From Stenotrophomonas maltophilia (GTDB taxonomy: Bacteria; Pseudomonadota; Gammaproteobacteria; Xanthomonadales; Xanthomonadaceae), in the NCBI RefSeq assembly GCF_025642255.1, contig NZ_CP106759.1:2197501-2261500 (forward strand): DNA of 64,000 nucleotides, given 5' to 3'. This document shows, one piece after another, positions 1 to 12,000 of the stretch (positions are counted from its first letter, which is position 1; each line of letters opens with the position of its first letter). Made by a program: the position numbers and the translations under genes. Under the pieces are notes generated by a model. The model was not told the DNA's origin, did not search any database, and saw only the letters and a list, made by a program, of their open reading frames with translations.

Positions 1-3000
1 GGTCGTGCCGCGTGCCGGCGGGTTGATGCTGCTGCTGGCGTTGCCGAAGCCCAGGATCTGCACGCTGATCACCGAAGGCTGGTTGCGCCGGGCATCCTCC
101 TGGCTCTTGCGGATCACATCCTGCGCCGCCTGGCTGGCACTGCTGGCGGCGGCGCTGGCCGAAGCCAGCGCGTTGACGTTCACCGATGCCTGCACCGGCA
201 GGCCCTTGCTGTCTCCCTGCACCTGGATGTTGGCCGCATTGAGTACCTGCAGCGCGGCCAGATTGATGTTGCCCGACACACGGATGCCCGCCTCGCCCGC
301 ATCGATGGTGCCCAGCGGCGCGATCAGATCCACATCGCCCGGCGCGACTTCCGCGATCGGATTGAGGGTGGCAATGCCCGCACCACTGGCCGGCGCCTGG
401 GGCGACAGGATCACATTGCCCCAGGTGTCATAGACGCGCCGTGGCGGTGTGTACAACAGCGTGGTGCGCGAGCCGCGACCGGCATTGATGTCGCCCTGTT
501 CCGACCACGCCAGGATGTCGCCACCGAAGGTGGTCATCACCCGCGACAGGCCCAGCAGCACGCTGTCCTGGCTGAACAGGCGGATATCGCCCTGCCCCTG
601 GGTGACGAGGCCGGCACTGGCAGGCGGCACCACCCCCTGTACACCCACCACGATCTGGCCTCCCGGTGCCATCAGTTCGATGTTGCCGCCCGCCTCGGTG
701 CGCACACCGGAGCCACCGTACATCACGATATCGCCGGTTCGGTCGATCGTCGCACCGGCCGCATTCCTGTCCGGCATCAGCGTGGCGATGGCCTCGCGCC
801 CGCGCAGATAGGAGCCGAAGCGCGGCCCTTCCGCATCGGTGTACTCGCGTCCGCCTTCGCGCAGCTCGGCGTAGTAGATCTGCCGCAGGAAGATGCGCTG
901 CTGTTCCTGCGGCAACGCATCGAACGCTGCCAGCGCTGCCTCGCCATCGGCGGCCATGCCGAAGCGTTGCTGCAGCCACTGCTTCAGTTCCTGGTCGTAG
1001 ACCTTGACTGCCCTGCCCGGCTGCGACGCAAGCGATTGCGCGGGATCGGCCAGGTTTGCGGGATCCAGATAGCGGGCACGCAGGGCGGCGAAATCGATCT
1101 GCTGGTTGCCGGCCGTCAGCGCGATGCTGGCACCCGGACGGGTGTCACCCTGCACGATGCCACCGAGGCTGACGATGCTGCCCGCCTCCTCCTGGCGCAG
1201 CTGACGGCCGGCACTGATCTCGACGTTGCCGGGGCCGGCGATCGTCGCGTCCAGATGCACGATGTCACGTCCCGCCGCCGCCACCGTGATATCGGTGGGC
1301 GCGCTGTTCAACGCGGTCATCGACACGCCGAGGATGTCCCGCCCTGCCCGCAGCTGCACCGCGCCTGCTGCCTCGAACCAGTTCAGCTGCGTGCGCTGCC
1401 AGGCGGTGCCGTCGAGCGTGCGTTGGGCGCCTGTCGCCAGGCCGATGATGTCGCCCTGCACGGCGTAGAAGCGGCTTGGTGCCAGTGCCGAGGAGACCGT
1501 GGACAACGGCGTACCGGGGCCGAACGCGAACAGCGGAAGCGATGCCTCCGGCGAGGCGATGTTGCCATCGACCGACAGGTTGTGCCGCGGACGCGTCACA
1601 TTACCGCTGGCATCGCGTTGCTCGGCAACGAATGCGGGGTCGAACGGCCCCGGCAGGCGCGCATCCGCGCCCGAGCGCGTGATCTGGGTCGCGCCGCTGC
1701 GGGCGAAGATGCTGCCGCCGGCCAGGACGTCCAGCCGCCCGGTGGCCGAGGGCGCCAGCAGGATCACATCCTGCGTCCCCGTCACGGCACTGATCCGGTC
1801 CAGCTTGATGTCACCCTGGGCGGCAACGGCGCTGAAGCGCGAAGGATAGAGCCAGTAGTTCAGCAGCTCCTCCCGGCTGCCCGGTGCCAGCGCAACCTGC
1901 TCGGGCCACAGATTGCTGCCGGTCACGTTCTCCGGCCCGGCGAGGCCCGGCGCCAGGTCACCACCGGCACTGAACAGATCCACGGCTGTGTTGGCGGTCC
2001 ACAGGGAGAACCAGGTGCTGCCCGCAGCGCGGCTGCCGTTGTCCTGCACCACCGTGCTGTAGTTGGCCAGTGGAACCCGGCCGGCATCGGCGACGCCGCC
2101 GAGCACGACATCGCCCCGCGCCTGCAGCTGTGCGACCGCATCGCCCAGCACCAGCACCGGCCCGCCCATCGGGCGGGCGGCGTCGGCGGCGAACAGATCG
2201 GCCGCACGCAGCTGGCCCAGCGTCCCGTAGCTGTCCAGGGTGACGCCCATTGCACCGATGCGTCCCGCATCGAGCAGCAGGCTGCCACGCAGGTTGATGA
2301 AGGTACCGTTGAGGTCGAGATTCTGTGCGGCTCTCGATGGATTGAGGCTGGAGATCGTCGCCTGCAGATTCGGGTTCAGCGCGCCACCGATGCGCAGCTG
2401 CAGGTCACCTCCGCCGGTCAGGTGCAGCTGGCCATCACTGACACGGCCGGTCGATCCCACGGCAGCGATGATTGCACTCGAATGCGGCGCCGTCAGCGAG
2501 CCCAGCGCGTCACCCATCGCATCGCGTACGCCGGCGTGGCGCCCGGCCTCCAACATCAGGTTGCCACCGCCCAATGTGCCGAAGCCAGTGAAGCCCACCA
2601 TCCGCGGGGTACTGCCGGCGATGGCCGACACGTTGGTGTACGTACCGAAATTCACCCACCAACTGGTCGGCACCGGCGCCACGCCGGTGGTGCTGCCGGT
2701 TCCCTGCCGCCACAGCCAATTGCCGACCGCGGCACTGGAGTACAGCGCCCAGTCGCGCTCACTGGTGCCCGACTCCGCGCGCGCGGTCCAGACATCACCG
2801 ACGATATCGCGTCCGGCCTCGACGCGCAGGTTGCCGCCATGATCGGGATACCAGGCCTGGTATCCCGCGATTGCGGCGTCATAGCTGCCCGGCACCAGGT
2901 TCTCACCCAGCAGCGCGGTGTTCCAGGGCGCCGCCGCGCGCGGTGAATCAAACGCGGCGTCACGGCCCTCGCCGAGTGAGCTGGGCGTACCGGCGGTATA

Positions 3001-6000
3001 GACGCCGAACCCGGACTTCATCGCAACGTCGCCCGCCGCGAGCAGTTCCAGGTCGCCCTTGCCGGTGCGCAGGACACTCCAGGCCGGTGTACCGGCGCGC
3101 TTGCCGTAGGTGGTGACCTCGGTCTGGGTGCCACCGCCGGCACAGTAGCCCGGTGCCATTCCGCAGAATTCGTCCTCGGTCATGCCCAACAGCTCGGCGA
3201 AGTCCTTTGCCGGCGTGCCGACATAGGATTCATCGCCCCAGAAATCCAGCGAACCCTGCGCGGCGACCTGTCGCGGCGCGGGGCCGCAATAGCCATCGGA
3301 AAGCGCGCAGAACTCATCCTCGCTGAAGCCGAACATGTCTGCCAGCTCGGAAATCGGACGGCCGGCATAGGAGGTGTCGCCCATCCAGTCCAGTGACGCC
3401 TGTTCGGTCAGGACCCGGTCGCCCACCCAGATGATCTCGGTCGTCACGGTGCCGACCGAGCCCTGATGGGTATCGGCAAGCACCACACTGCCGTCGCTTC
3501 CCCAGCGTCGCGAACGCGGATCCGCGGCGTCGCTGTCAGCCCCCGCCACCAGTGTCATGTCCCACGATGTCGTACCTTCGGCCAGCATCGGGGCAAGCGC
3601 CCAGTTGCGTCCCTGGTTGCCGTTGGCGTCGGCGGGACGCAGGTTCACCGGTGCGTCGCCGGGCAGCTCCACCTTGGTCAACGATGGTATGTACGCACCC
3701 ACCTTGAGCTCGACTTCCCGTGCCAGGCGCAGGGTCACCGGCAGCATCGCGCCGGCCGGCCAGTCCTGGGCGGCCATCTGCACATCGCTGCGCAGGCGGA
3801 AGCCGGCCCCCAGTCGCGCGCCCGCCGCCAGCACCAGCGGCGCCTGCAATACCGTGCCGGCAGCAAGCAGCTGCCCCGACTCGGTGGTCACCGCCGCACC
3901 CAGCACGGTCCCTGCGGGCAGGCGAAGGTCCTGTGCGATCACCATCGCAACGGGCAACACGGTCCCGAGCGGAAGCGTGGTGCACTCGACCGGCACGTCA
4001 TAGTTCAGGCGGGTACCGGCCTGGAACTCCGTACCGGGCTGCAGCTTCACTCCGTCCACCGGCACCACCAGGTCGCCGCCGAACGGCGTGTGACCGGCGG
4101 TGCCGTTGCGGCTCTCATGCAACTGCCATCCTGCCTCGTCCGGATTGGCCGGTGGCGGCGCGAAGCCATCGTTGATGCTGCCGTGCACGTTGATGTTGCC
4201 CTCCGCGCGCAGCACCAGCGACGCCGACTCGCCGAAGCCGCGCCGCGCCGGATCATTGCGATCGGCCTCAGGCCCATAGCGGTAGCCGGACAGGTCGATG
4301 TCACCGGATACGGTCAGGTCACCTCCGGGATTGGCCTCGCTGCGGCGGGCGAGGACCTGCACGCCGGGGCGCAGGCGATGCGTGCCCAGCGCAGCCGTGC
4401 GTTGTCGGAGATCCGCATTGGCCAGCGCGCCGTCCATCCACGCGCGGTTGTCCGGATCGACGATCTGGTCCAGCCACTGCTGGGTGACGCGCTGCGCGCG
4501 GTTGCCGTTGACGTCGACAGTGTCCGCCAAGGGTGCGTCCTCATAGCGTCGCACCGCATTGACCTGGATATCGGCCGCACCTTCGACGCGCAGACCGCTG
4601 GCGACCGTTATCGCAGCATCGTCGCCGCCGATGCGGGGCGCATCGATCTTCAGGGTGCCGCGGGCCACGCCGTCGTTCTGCCCGCGGCCGCCGCCCACCG
4701 CCACAGCCGTCCCCGCGCGCAGGTCCAGATGAGCGCCGGCGCCGATGTCGATCCCGCCGGCGGCGCTGCCCAGTTCGATCGTGGCCCGGTTCGGGCTGTC
4801 GATGATCTTGCCCTGGCTGTCCACGCGCAGGCCGGTGCCATGCGTATCCAGCGTTCCCTCCACCTGCAGACCGTCACGTGCGTACAGGCGGATCGCGCCG
4901 ACCTGCTCGCCGCTGGCGTCGATGCGCCCCGCCACGCGCAGGCTGCCTGCGTCGAGGCTGATGTCGACCCTGCGCGCCTTCACCTCGTCACCGATCAGCA
5001 GATCACCCTCACCGATCCGGAACGTGCGCCCGCCGGTGACACCGCCTGCGTTCAAACGCTGGTTCAGACCTGCGAAGTCCTGCAACGTGCCGGCGCGAAC
5101 GACGAGGTCTGCGCCGTCGTAAGGCACCACGGTGCCACCTGCGTCGTAACGGCCACTGGCAGCCCCCTCGATGCCACCGACCAGATCGGCCCGCCCGGCC
5201 AGGGCATTCACCGTCAGCCGTCCGCCGCGGTTGTTGCGCGCCGAGAGATCGATGCGTGAGGCGGCATCAGTGCTGACGTCACCCGCATCGCTGGACAGCA
5301 GCACGTCGCCGCCCCAGCTGTACCGGTCCACGTCGTACAGCGTAACTCTGCGCCCCGCCAGGTCCAGCGCCGCCTGGCTGCCGAGCGCGATGCCTTCGCG
5401 TGCGCTCGCTGACAGCCGGCCGGAGGCCAGTGCGATCGTGCTGTCCAGCGCGATCCGCTGCGCATCGATGCTCAGTTCGCTGCCCAGCGCGTCGCCGCCG
5501 GTCGTGCCGCGGCCGCCCAGCAGACGGAAGTCGCCGCCGGTCCGCACCCGCAGCTGCGCACCGGGATCGGCTGTCAGCAGCGGCGTGTCGATGCCGATGC
5601 TGCCACCGCTGTACTGCCAGCCCTTGTCCGCGAGATAGCCGCCGCGCTGCTGGTACACGTCCAGCGTACCCTGCGCGGAAAACAGCAGCTGCCCGGACGC
5701 GCTGAGGTTGAGCGCGCTGAAGCCGAGCACCTGGCGGTTCGCGGGCACCTCGGAGCTGGGACGGCTGAACGGGGCGCGCGCCAGCTGCAGGTTGCGGGTG
5801 ACGATGTCCAGCTGCCCCGCGCCAAGCCGGTCCACCATGGGATCGGCCGGCGGCACCGATGCATCGCTGCCCGCCGCCTGCGTCGCCGCCAGCGAACCGT
5901 CCCAGACCAGTGTGTCCACCAGGATGCGCGCACGGTCGCTCGCCGCACCATAGCCATGGATGGCCTGCGCGCCCAGTACCAGCGTCTGCAGGCCACCGCG

Positions 6001-9000
6001 GCCGGTGGCACTGTCGCGCGCATCCAGGTCGACGCTGCCGAACACGTTGACCGAATCGCGTGCGACCAGGCTCAGCGTATCCAGCGCCGGTGCGCCGGTG
6101 GCATCATTGCCGCGCAGCAGCTGCTGCAGCACGGACTGGTTCATGGTCATGCCATTTGGCAACGCCCCTGCGGCCGCCGCCTGCGCGATCGCCTCGGCGC
6201 TGCCGAGGTTGAGCGCCGCCATGCTCACGCCCAGCTGGCGCGTGCCATAACGGGCGGAATCGCGCATCTGCAGCACGCCATCGGTGGCCACCCCGATGCT
6301 GCCATCGGATACCAGCCGTGCCTCGCCTTCGCAGTCCGTCTGGCAGCCGCCGATGTCGATCGCGACCGGCCCTGCCGCCACGCCGGTCGTACCGGTGATC
6401 AGGTTCAGGCGCTGGTTCGAGACGGCCAGCAGGCCGCCATTGACCTGATAGGGCACGGTCGGCGCGGACGCGGTGTCGCGTGCGAAAGACAAGGTATCGA
6501 GTGTCGCCCCGGCTTCGACCAGGATGCCGCTTCCACCGGACGCCGCAGCCACCAGTATCTCCGGTGCCTGCAGGCTCGCACCGGAGCGGATCGCCACATC
6601 GCGCACCGCGCCGGACACCGCCACCAGCGACGCCGACTCGTTGAACTGTCCGCCGATCACCATGCGTTCCGGCCGCAGCGCATTCAGTGCGTCGTCGGTG
6701 AAGGTCGCACCGCGATCGCGCGCCTGCGACGGACTGCCGGCAGCGGCGACCTCCAGAGAACCCACGGCCGGGCTGGCGAGCGTGGCCACCAGGGTGCCGC
6801 CGCGTCCCTTTTCATTGGCCGCGGAGAAGCGCGCCGTGCCGGCGAAGTCGATGGCCGCGGTTCCCTCGCGGCCAGCGCCTTCACCCAGTGCCAGGGTCAG
6901 CCCCAGCGCATCGATGGTCTGCCAGCCGCGCGCCTCGCCACGACGGTCGGCGGTGGCCTGCACGAAGCTGTTGTAGCTGGTTTCGTTGTAGCCGGAATGC
7001 CGGCGCACCACCGCCGCCGGCGTCAGCAGGATGTCGGTGAGCAGCGGCGACGCCACCCCACCCAGTGCCGATCCCTGCTGGCCGGACACGCGCCAGGTCC
7101 CGGTGCCGGTCTGGATCGGCTGCGGTACGCCGGAGGTTCCCGTCGCGCCCAGCTCGACGCGGAATGCACCCGGCTGCAGCGCGAAGCTGGCCGGCAGCAA
7201 TGTGTAGGTCCCCGCAGGCAGGCCGGGAACGCCGGCGGGTACGGTGATCTGCTGGCCCACCGCTGGAGCAGCGAAGCCATCATCACTGCTGGGTGCGAAG
7301 CTGCCGGCACGTCCCGGCACGATCGCGTACACCGGGTTGCCGGAGGCACTGAACGCATAGCGCGGGTTGGCATCGGCCAGCGCGGTGCGCAGCACGTCGA
7401 CGGAGCCACCGCGGCCTGAGACAAATGCCGCGCCGGTCAGTTCGCCGCCACCTGACACGTCCAGCAGCGCACCGGCATGCACATCCACATCGTTGGCGGT
7501 AAGGGTCACGCCCTTGGATGCAACGCCACCCGGCGTCAGTGATTCCAGGCTGCTGCTGCCCCTTCTCCACGACACGCCGTCCACGGTACCGCCGTAGGGC
7601 AATGCCAGACCTGCGCCACTGGTGGAGGTGATGCTGCCCGGCAACAGCTCCACCCGGCTGGCACGTGTGCCGCCCAGGACCAGGCCGCCCAGTTGCAGCG
7701 CTCCCATCGGCGCCTGCACGTTGCCGCCCTGCTGCACGGTCGCCGCCACCAGCTGCAACGCGCCCAGCGCTGACTCCGGCGGGGTGGTCGCCGCCGTGCC
7801 CGTACCCCGGATGCGCAGCACCGCATCCGGATCTGACCAGTATCCAGGCGTCGCCACGGTCGCCGCAGACGCACCCGCGACGAGGTAGCCCGTCGCACCG
7901 GAGGTGGGGTACAGGCGGGCGGCACTCACGTCCATCGACCCGCTCGCCATCAACGCACTGATCGATCCGCCGTTGGACACCGCGTTGAGCAGCCGCACGT
8001 CGCTGCGGCTGTCCAGCACGACCTGGTTGAAGCCGGGCAGCCAGGTGACATCACGGATGTCGATCAGATCAGCCCTCGCCGACAGCACGTGGTCGCCTTC
8101 CGCAGCCGACGCCACGGTATCGGTGACCACCAGGTTCTCACCCGGCAGCGACTGCCAGTGCGACTGTGCCAGCAGCAGGTGCGGAGCACTCAGCGAAATG
8201 CCGCTGGACTGCGGTGCTGCCACGGCCATGCCGAGGCTTGACTGCCCCTGTCCGTAGATGCGCAGGCTCTGGCCCATGCGCAGGTCGACATCGCCCTCCG
8301 CGCGGACGTCACCGAACACGGACAGGGTGTCGAAGCCACCGGCCTGGATCTGCTCCACCGACAGCGCCGCGTGCCCGTACTCCAGCCGGTCCGGCAGCAC
8401 CGCGTCGACCGGGCTGCGCTGGCTGAGCGTGATGCCACGCGCGCGCAGTACCTCCTCGCTCGCACCGCGCGCATGAACGCTGCCACCAAAGGCTACGCCC
8501 AAGGTGCCGCCACGCGCGCTACTGCCGCCGGCAGAGGCATCCATTGCGCCGTCCAGGTACAGAGCGTTGGCCGAACGCAGCACGATCTGTCCGCCGTCGC
8601 TGTCCACCCGGGTCCGCCCCTTCCCGTCGACATCCAGCGGCGCCGAGGCGCCTGCTGCCCGCAGCTGCGCGCCACGCTCGAGCACGACGAAGGCTTCAGG
8701 CGGACGGTTGTCCACCGACGCAGAGCTCTCCCAGTCGAGCGCGCCGCCGATCTCGATGCGCCCGCCGGCCCGCACCTGTCCCTGCAGGCGGCCACCGGCA
8801 TCGGCCAGTGACACCGCATCCGCACTGACATCCAGCAGCGCACCGTCGGCGAACCGCCAGGTCCGCTCGATCCGCTGCCCGGCATACAGCGTGGTCGGCA
8901 GGCGCACATCGTCGATGCTGATGCGTCCCCCCTGCGCACGCAGCGTACCTTCCACGTCGATGTTGCCGGCGCCGAGCAGGGAGATCGCCTGCCCCGGGTC

Positions 9001-12000
9001 GACCTCGATCAGCGCGGCCTTGCCCACCCGCAGGTCGCCGCCGACGCTGTTGCGATCCGAGCGCAGGCTCACGCTGGCACCGCTGCGCTGGCGGACCAGC
9101 CCGCTCAGTGGATCGGCACTGTAGAGCGGTGCCAGCCAGCTCTCCAGTGCCTCTTTCCGATCCGTCGCGGTGCGCGCGTCCGCGGTCATCCGAAGGCCCG
9201 GCATGCGCGCTGCCAGCTGCGTGCCATCGGCAACCTCCAGCCCTTGATGGCCATTGATGTCGTACTGGGCAAAGCCGCTGCCGAACAGGCCGGCATCGAT
9301 CTGCAGCGCGGCTGCATCGGCCGGATCCGCATCGCCCACCCGCACCCGGCCACCGGTGCCCAGCGAGAACGTGCCGCTGCCCTGGCCACGGCCACTGAAC
9401 CGGCTGCCCTCGCCCAGCTGCACCCGGCCGCTGCCGTCCGTTGCCACCGTGCTGCTGTTCGCCTGCAGACTGATGCTGCCCCCTTTGCCGACACGACCCT
9501 TGCCGCGCAGGTCCAGCGCGGCGCCGGCCTCGACGTCGACCGTCGCCCCCGCGCCCACCCTCACGTCATGGCTGTTGCCCAGGCTCAAGCGGCCGCCATC
9601 CGTCCAGGCACCACCCGCATCCAGTGGCTCTCCCAACGCTGCGTTGCTCCATTCACCGGCAAGATCGATGTAGGTACCGTCGGCAATAACGGTGCGTGCG
9701 CGGCCATCGTGCAGCAGTGCCGTCGGCCTGCCCTGCACCTCCAGCAGGTTGCCCGCCAACAGCTGGCCACCGGCAATGCCGATGTCGCCCGCCAGTTCAA
9801 CCTCGCTGCCAATCAGGTTCAGCTGTCCGCCCGCCTGCAACCGAAGACGGCCGTCAATGCTGATGCGATCGGCGCTCGCCAGATCGATCCGCCCCCACTG
9901 CTGGGCACTCAATTCTGCGATGTCCAGCCACACCGTGTCGCGCCGCTCCTCCCCGACCGGTGCCAGCAGTGACCACGCCGCCGTCTTCGGCGCATTGTCA
10001 TCCACGCGCACGTCCGAACCGAACACCCCGCTGCGGCCCTGGCCGTCATAACGCCCGAGGTAGAGCTGCGCATTGCGTGCTGCCGCCGTCTGCGCCTGTG
10101 CATAGCCGTCCAGTGCGGCATCAGGCCGGCGGTTCTGCTGCGCGCCCTGGAAGGTGGCGGTCTCCACACGGCCCTCCAGCACCGCCGTCGGGGCGGAGAC
10201 GATCAGGCGTCCTGCATCGCGGCCGACCGTATACCCGTTGTCGACACGCTGCGCCGCGAACACGACCGGATCGCGGAACGTCTCGGTGACGCCCCAGCGC
10301 TCCTGTTTCACCTCATGGCCGTTGTACACCCCGTCGAACAGCATCTCCGCCGGTGCGTCATCAAGGCGGTACACCTGGCCATCCACGCCGCGCACCCAGC
10401 TCTGCCGGATCACGCCGCTCTGCACATCCAGGCTGCCACCCGCAAGGTTGATGCGTGACCCACCATGCGTGATCACTTCACTGCCACCCAGCAGGACGGT
10501 GCCTCCCTGCGCGGCCCATTCGCCGATCGAATGCCCCTGGTTGTCGAGGTAGCCGCCCACTTCCAGCAGGCCGCCTGCGGCATACCAGCGCTCACCGTCG
10601 TAGCCCCCGGTTCCGGCTGGCACGTGGATGAGCCTGCGGCGGTCGACCCAGACCTCGCTGCTGGTCAGCTTGCCGCTGTCGCGGTTGTCCAGCGCATCGC
10701 GCAGTTCGTTGCCCTGCACCTTGATCTGGACATTGTTGCTTTCCATCGAGACCTGCACGCCCACGGCACCCGACACGTCCACGCGTGCTGCATCGTCGAC
10801 GTAGCTGCGGGCCGCCGCGTCGGCGATGACCTGGCCGCCCGTGGCAACCGTGAGCGAATCGGGGCGGAAATGGATGGTGCCACCGGAAACGATCTCCACC
10901 CGCGACTGGTCGCGTCGGTCGTTGTGCTGGGAGAGATTGTCGAAGGTTGCCGAGCGCGCACCCGCGCGGATCGCATCCTGCTCTGCCGATTCCCTGATGA
11001 GGCTGTCGCGCTGGGTGTCCAGTGCCGTGGCCTTGCCATCGTCCTCGATCAGCACCGCCGTGATCGATCCATCGGCGAGCGTGACGGTGCTGCCGGTATC
11101 ACTGGCCGAGGTCAGAAGATGCACGGTGCCGCGCTGTGCGAGCGTCGTGCTGGCCACGGCCACGCCGGCCTGCTCGACGTTGCGTCCGGCCAGGGTCACG
11201 TCACCCTCGCGGGCACGCAGCAGGCCGGTATTGCGCACGCTGCCCGCGGTACTGTCGGCGATGAAGCGCGGCGCGATTTCATTGCCACGCGTGGTGGAGC
11301 TGGTATTGGCTGCGGTGCCGACGCCGCGCCGGATCACGAAACTGTCGCCGGCAGCCAGCTGCACCTGGCCCTTTCGCGCCTCGATCTGGCCGGCGTTCTC
11401 CACGCTGTGTCCCGCCAGCAGCACGTAACCGCCGCCACGCGTGGCGCTGGTCGGCTCGTGGGTCGCGATACGTGCGCCCCGCTCCACCATCACCTTGCCA
11501 GCGGCATCGCTGAGGGCGGCCGTATTCGTATCCGCGCTGTACAACCCGGTGTCGCGGAACTGGCCATCGCTGATGCGCGCCGCCGCCGCGACCAGGTTGC
11601 GGACGTTGACCTGGCTGTTGTTGCCGAACACCACGCCGTTGCGGTTGGCCACGAACACGGTGCCGCCCGCGGTGAGCTGGCCGAGAATCTGGCTGGGCCG
11701 CGCATTCGGATCGTTCACCCGGTTGAGCACGGCCCAGTCCGGGTTCTGCAGGAAGTTCAGCGTGGTGTTGCCGCCGATATTGAAGGTCTCCCAGTTCAGG
11801 ATCGCCTTGTCCGCGGTCTGCTCGATGCTGACCTGGACACGTCCGTCACTGCCCTGTGACTGGATCGCCTCGCGGGCGTTGATCCAGCCCCGGGTCAACG
11901 GATTCTCATCGACCTTCAACCCGTCCCTGCCCAATCCGTCGGCAACGATGAACCCGGCCTCCCGCCGCGATTGCCGCGCCTGATCCTGCAGGCGCTGCTG

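Noticed and set aside
967-2946. Long open frame of 659 codons on the plus strand
   Set aside because: It lies antisense to the giant exoprotein, is rich in Arg, Gln and His, and has no recognisable domain. High GC content on the opposite strand explains it.
3466-5259. Open frame of 597 codons on the plus strand
   Set aside because: It is also antisense to the giant exoprotein, without a ribosome site or a protein family pattern.
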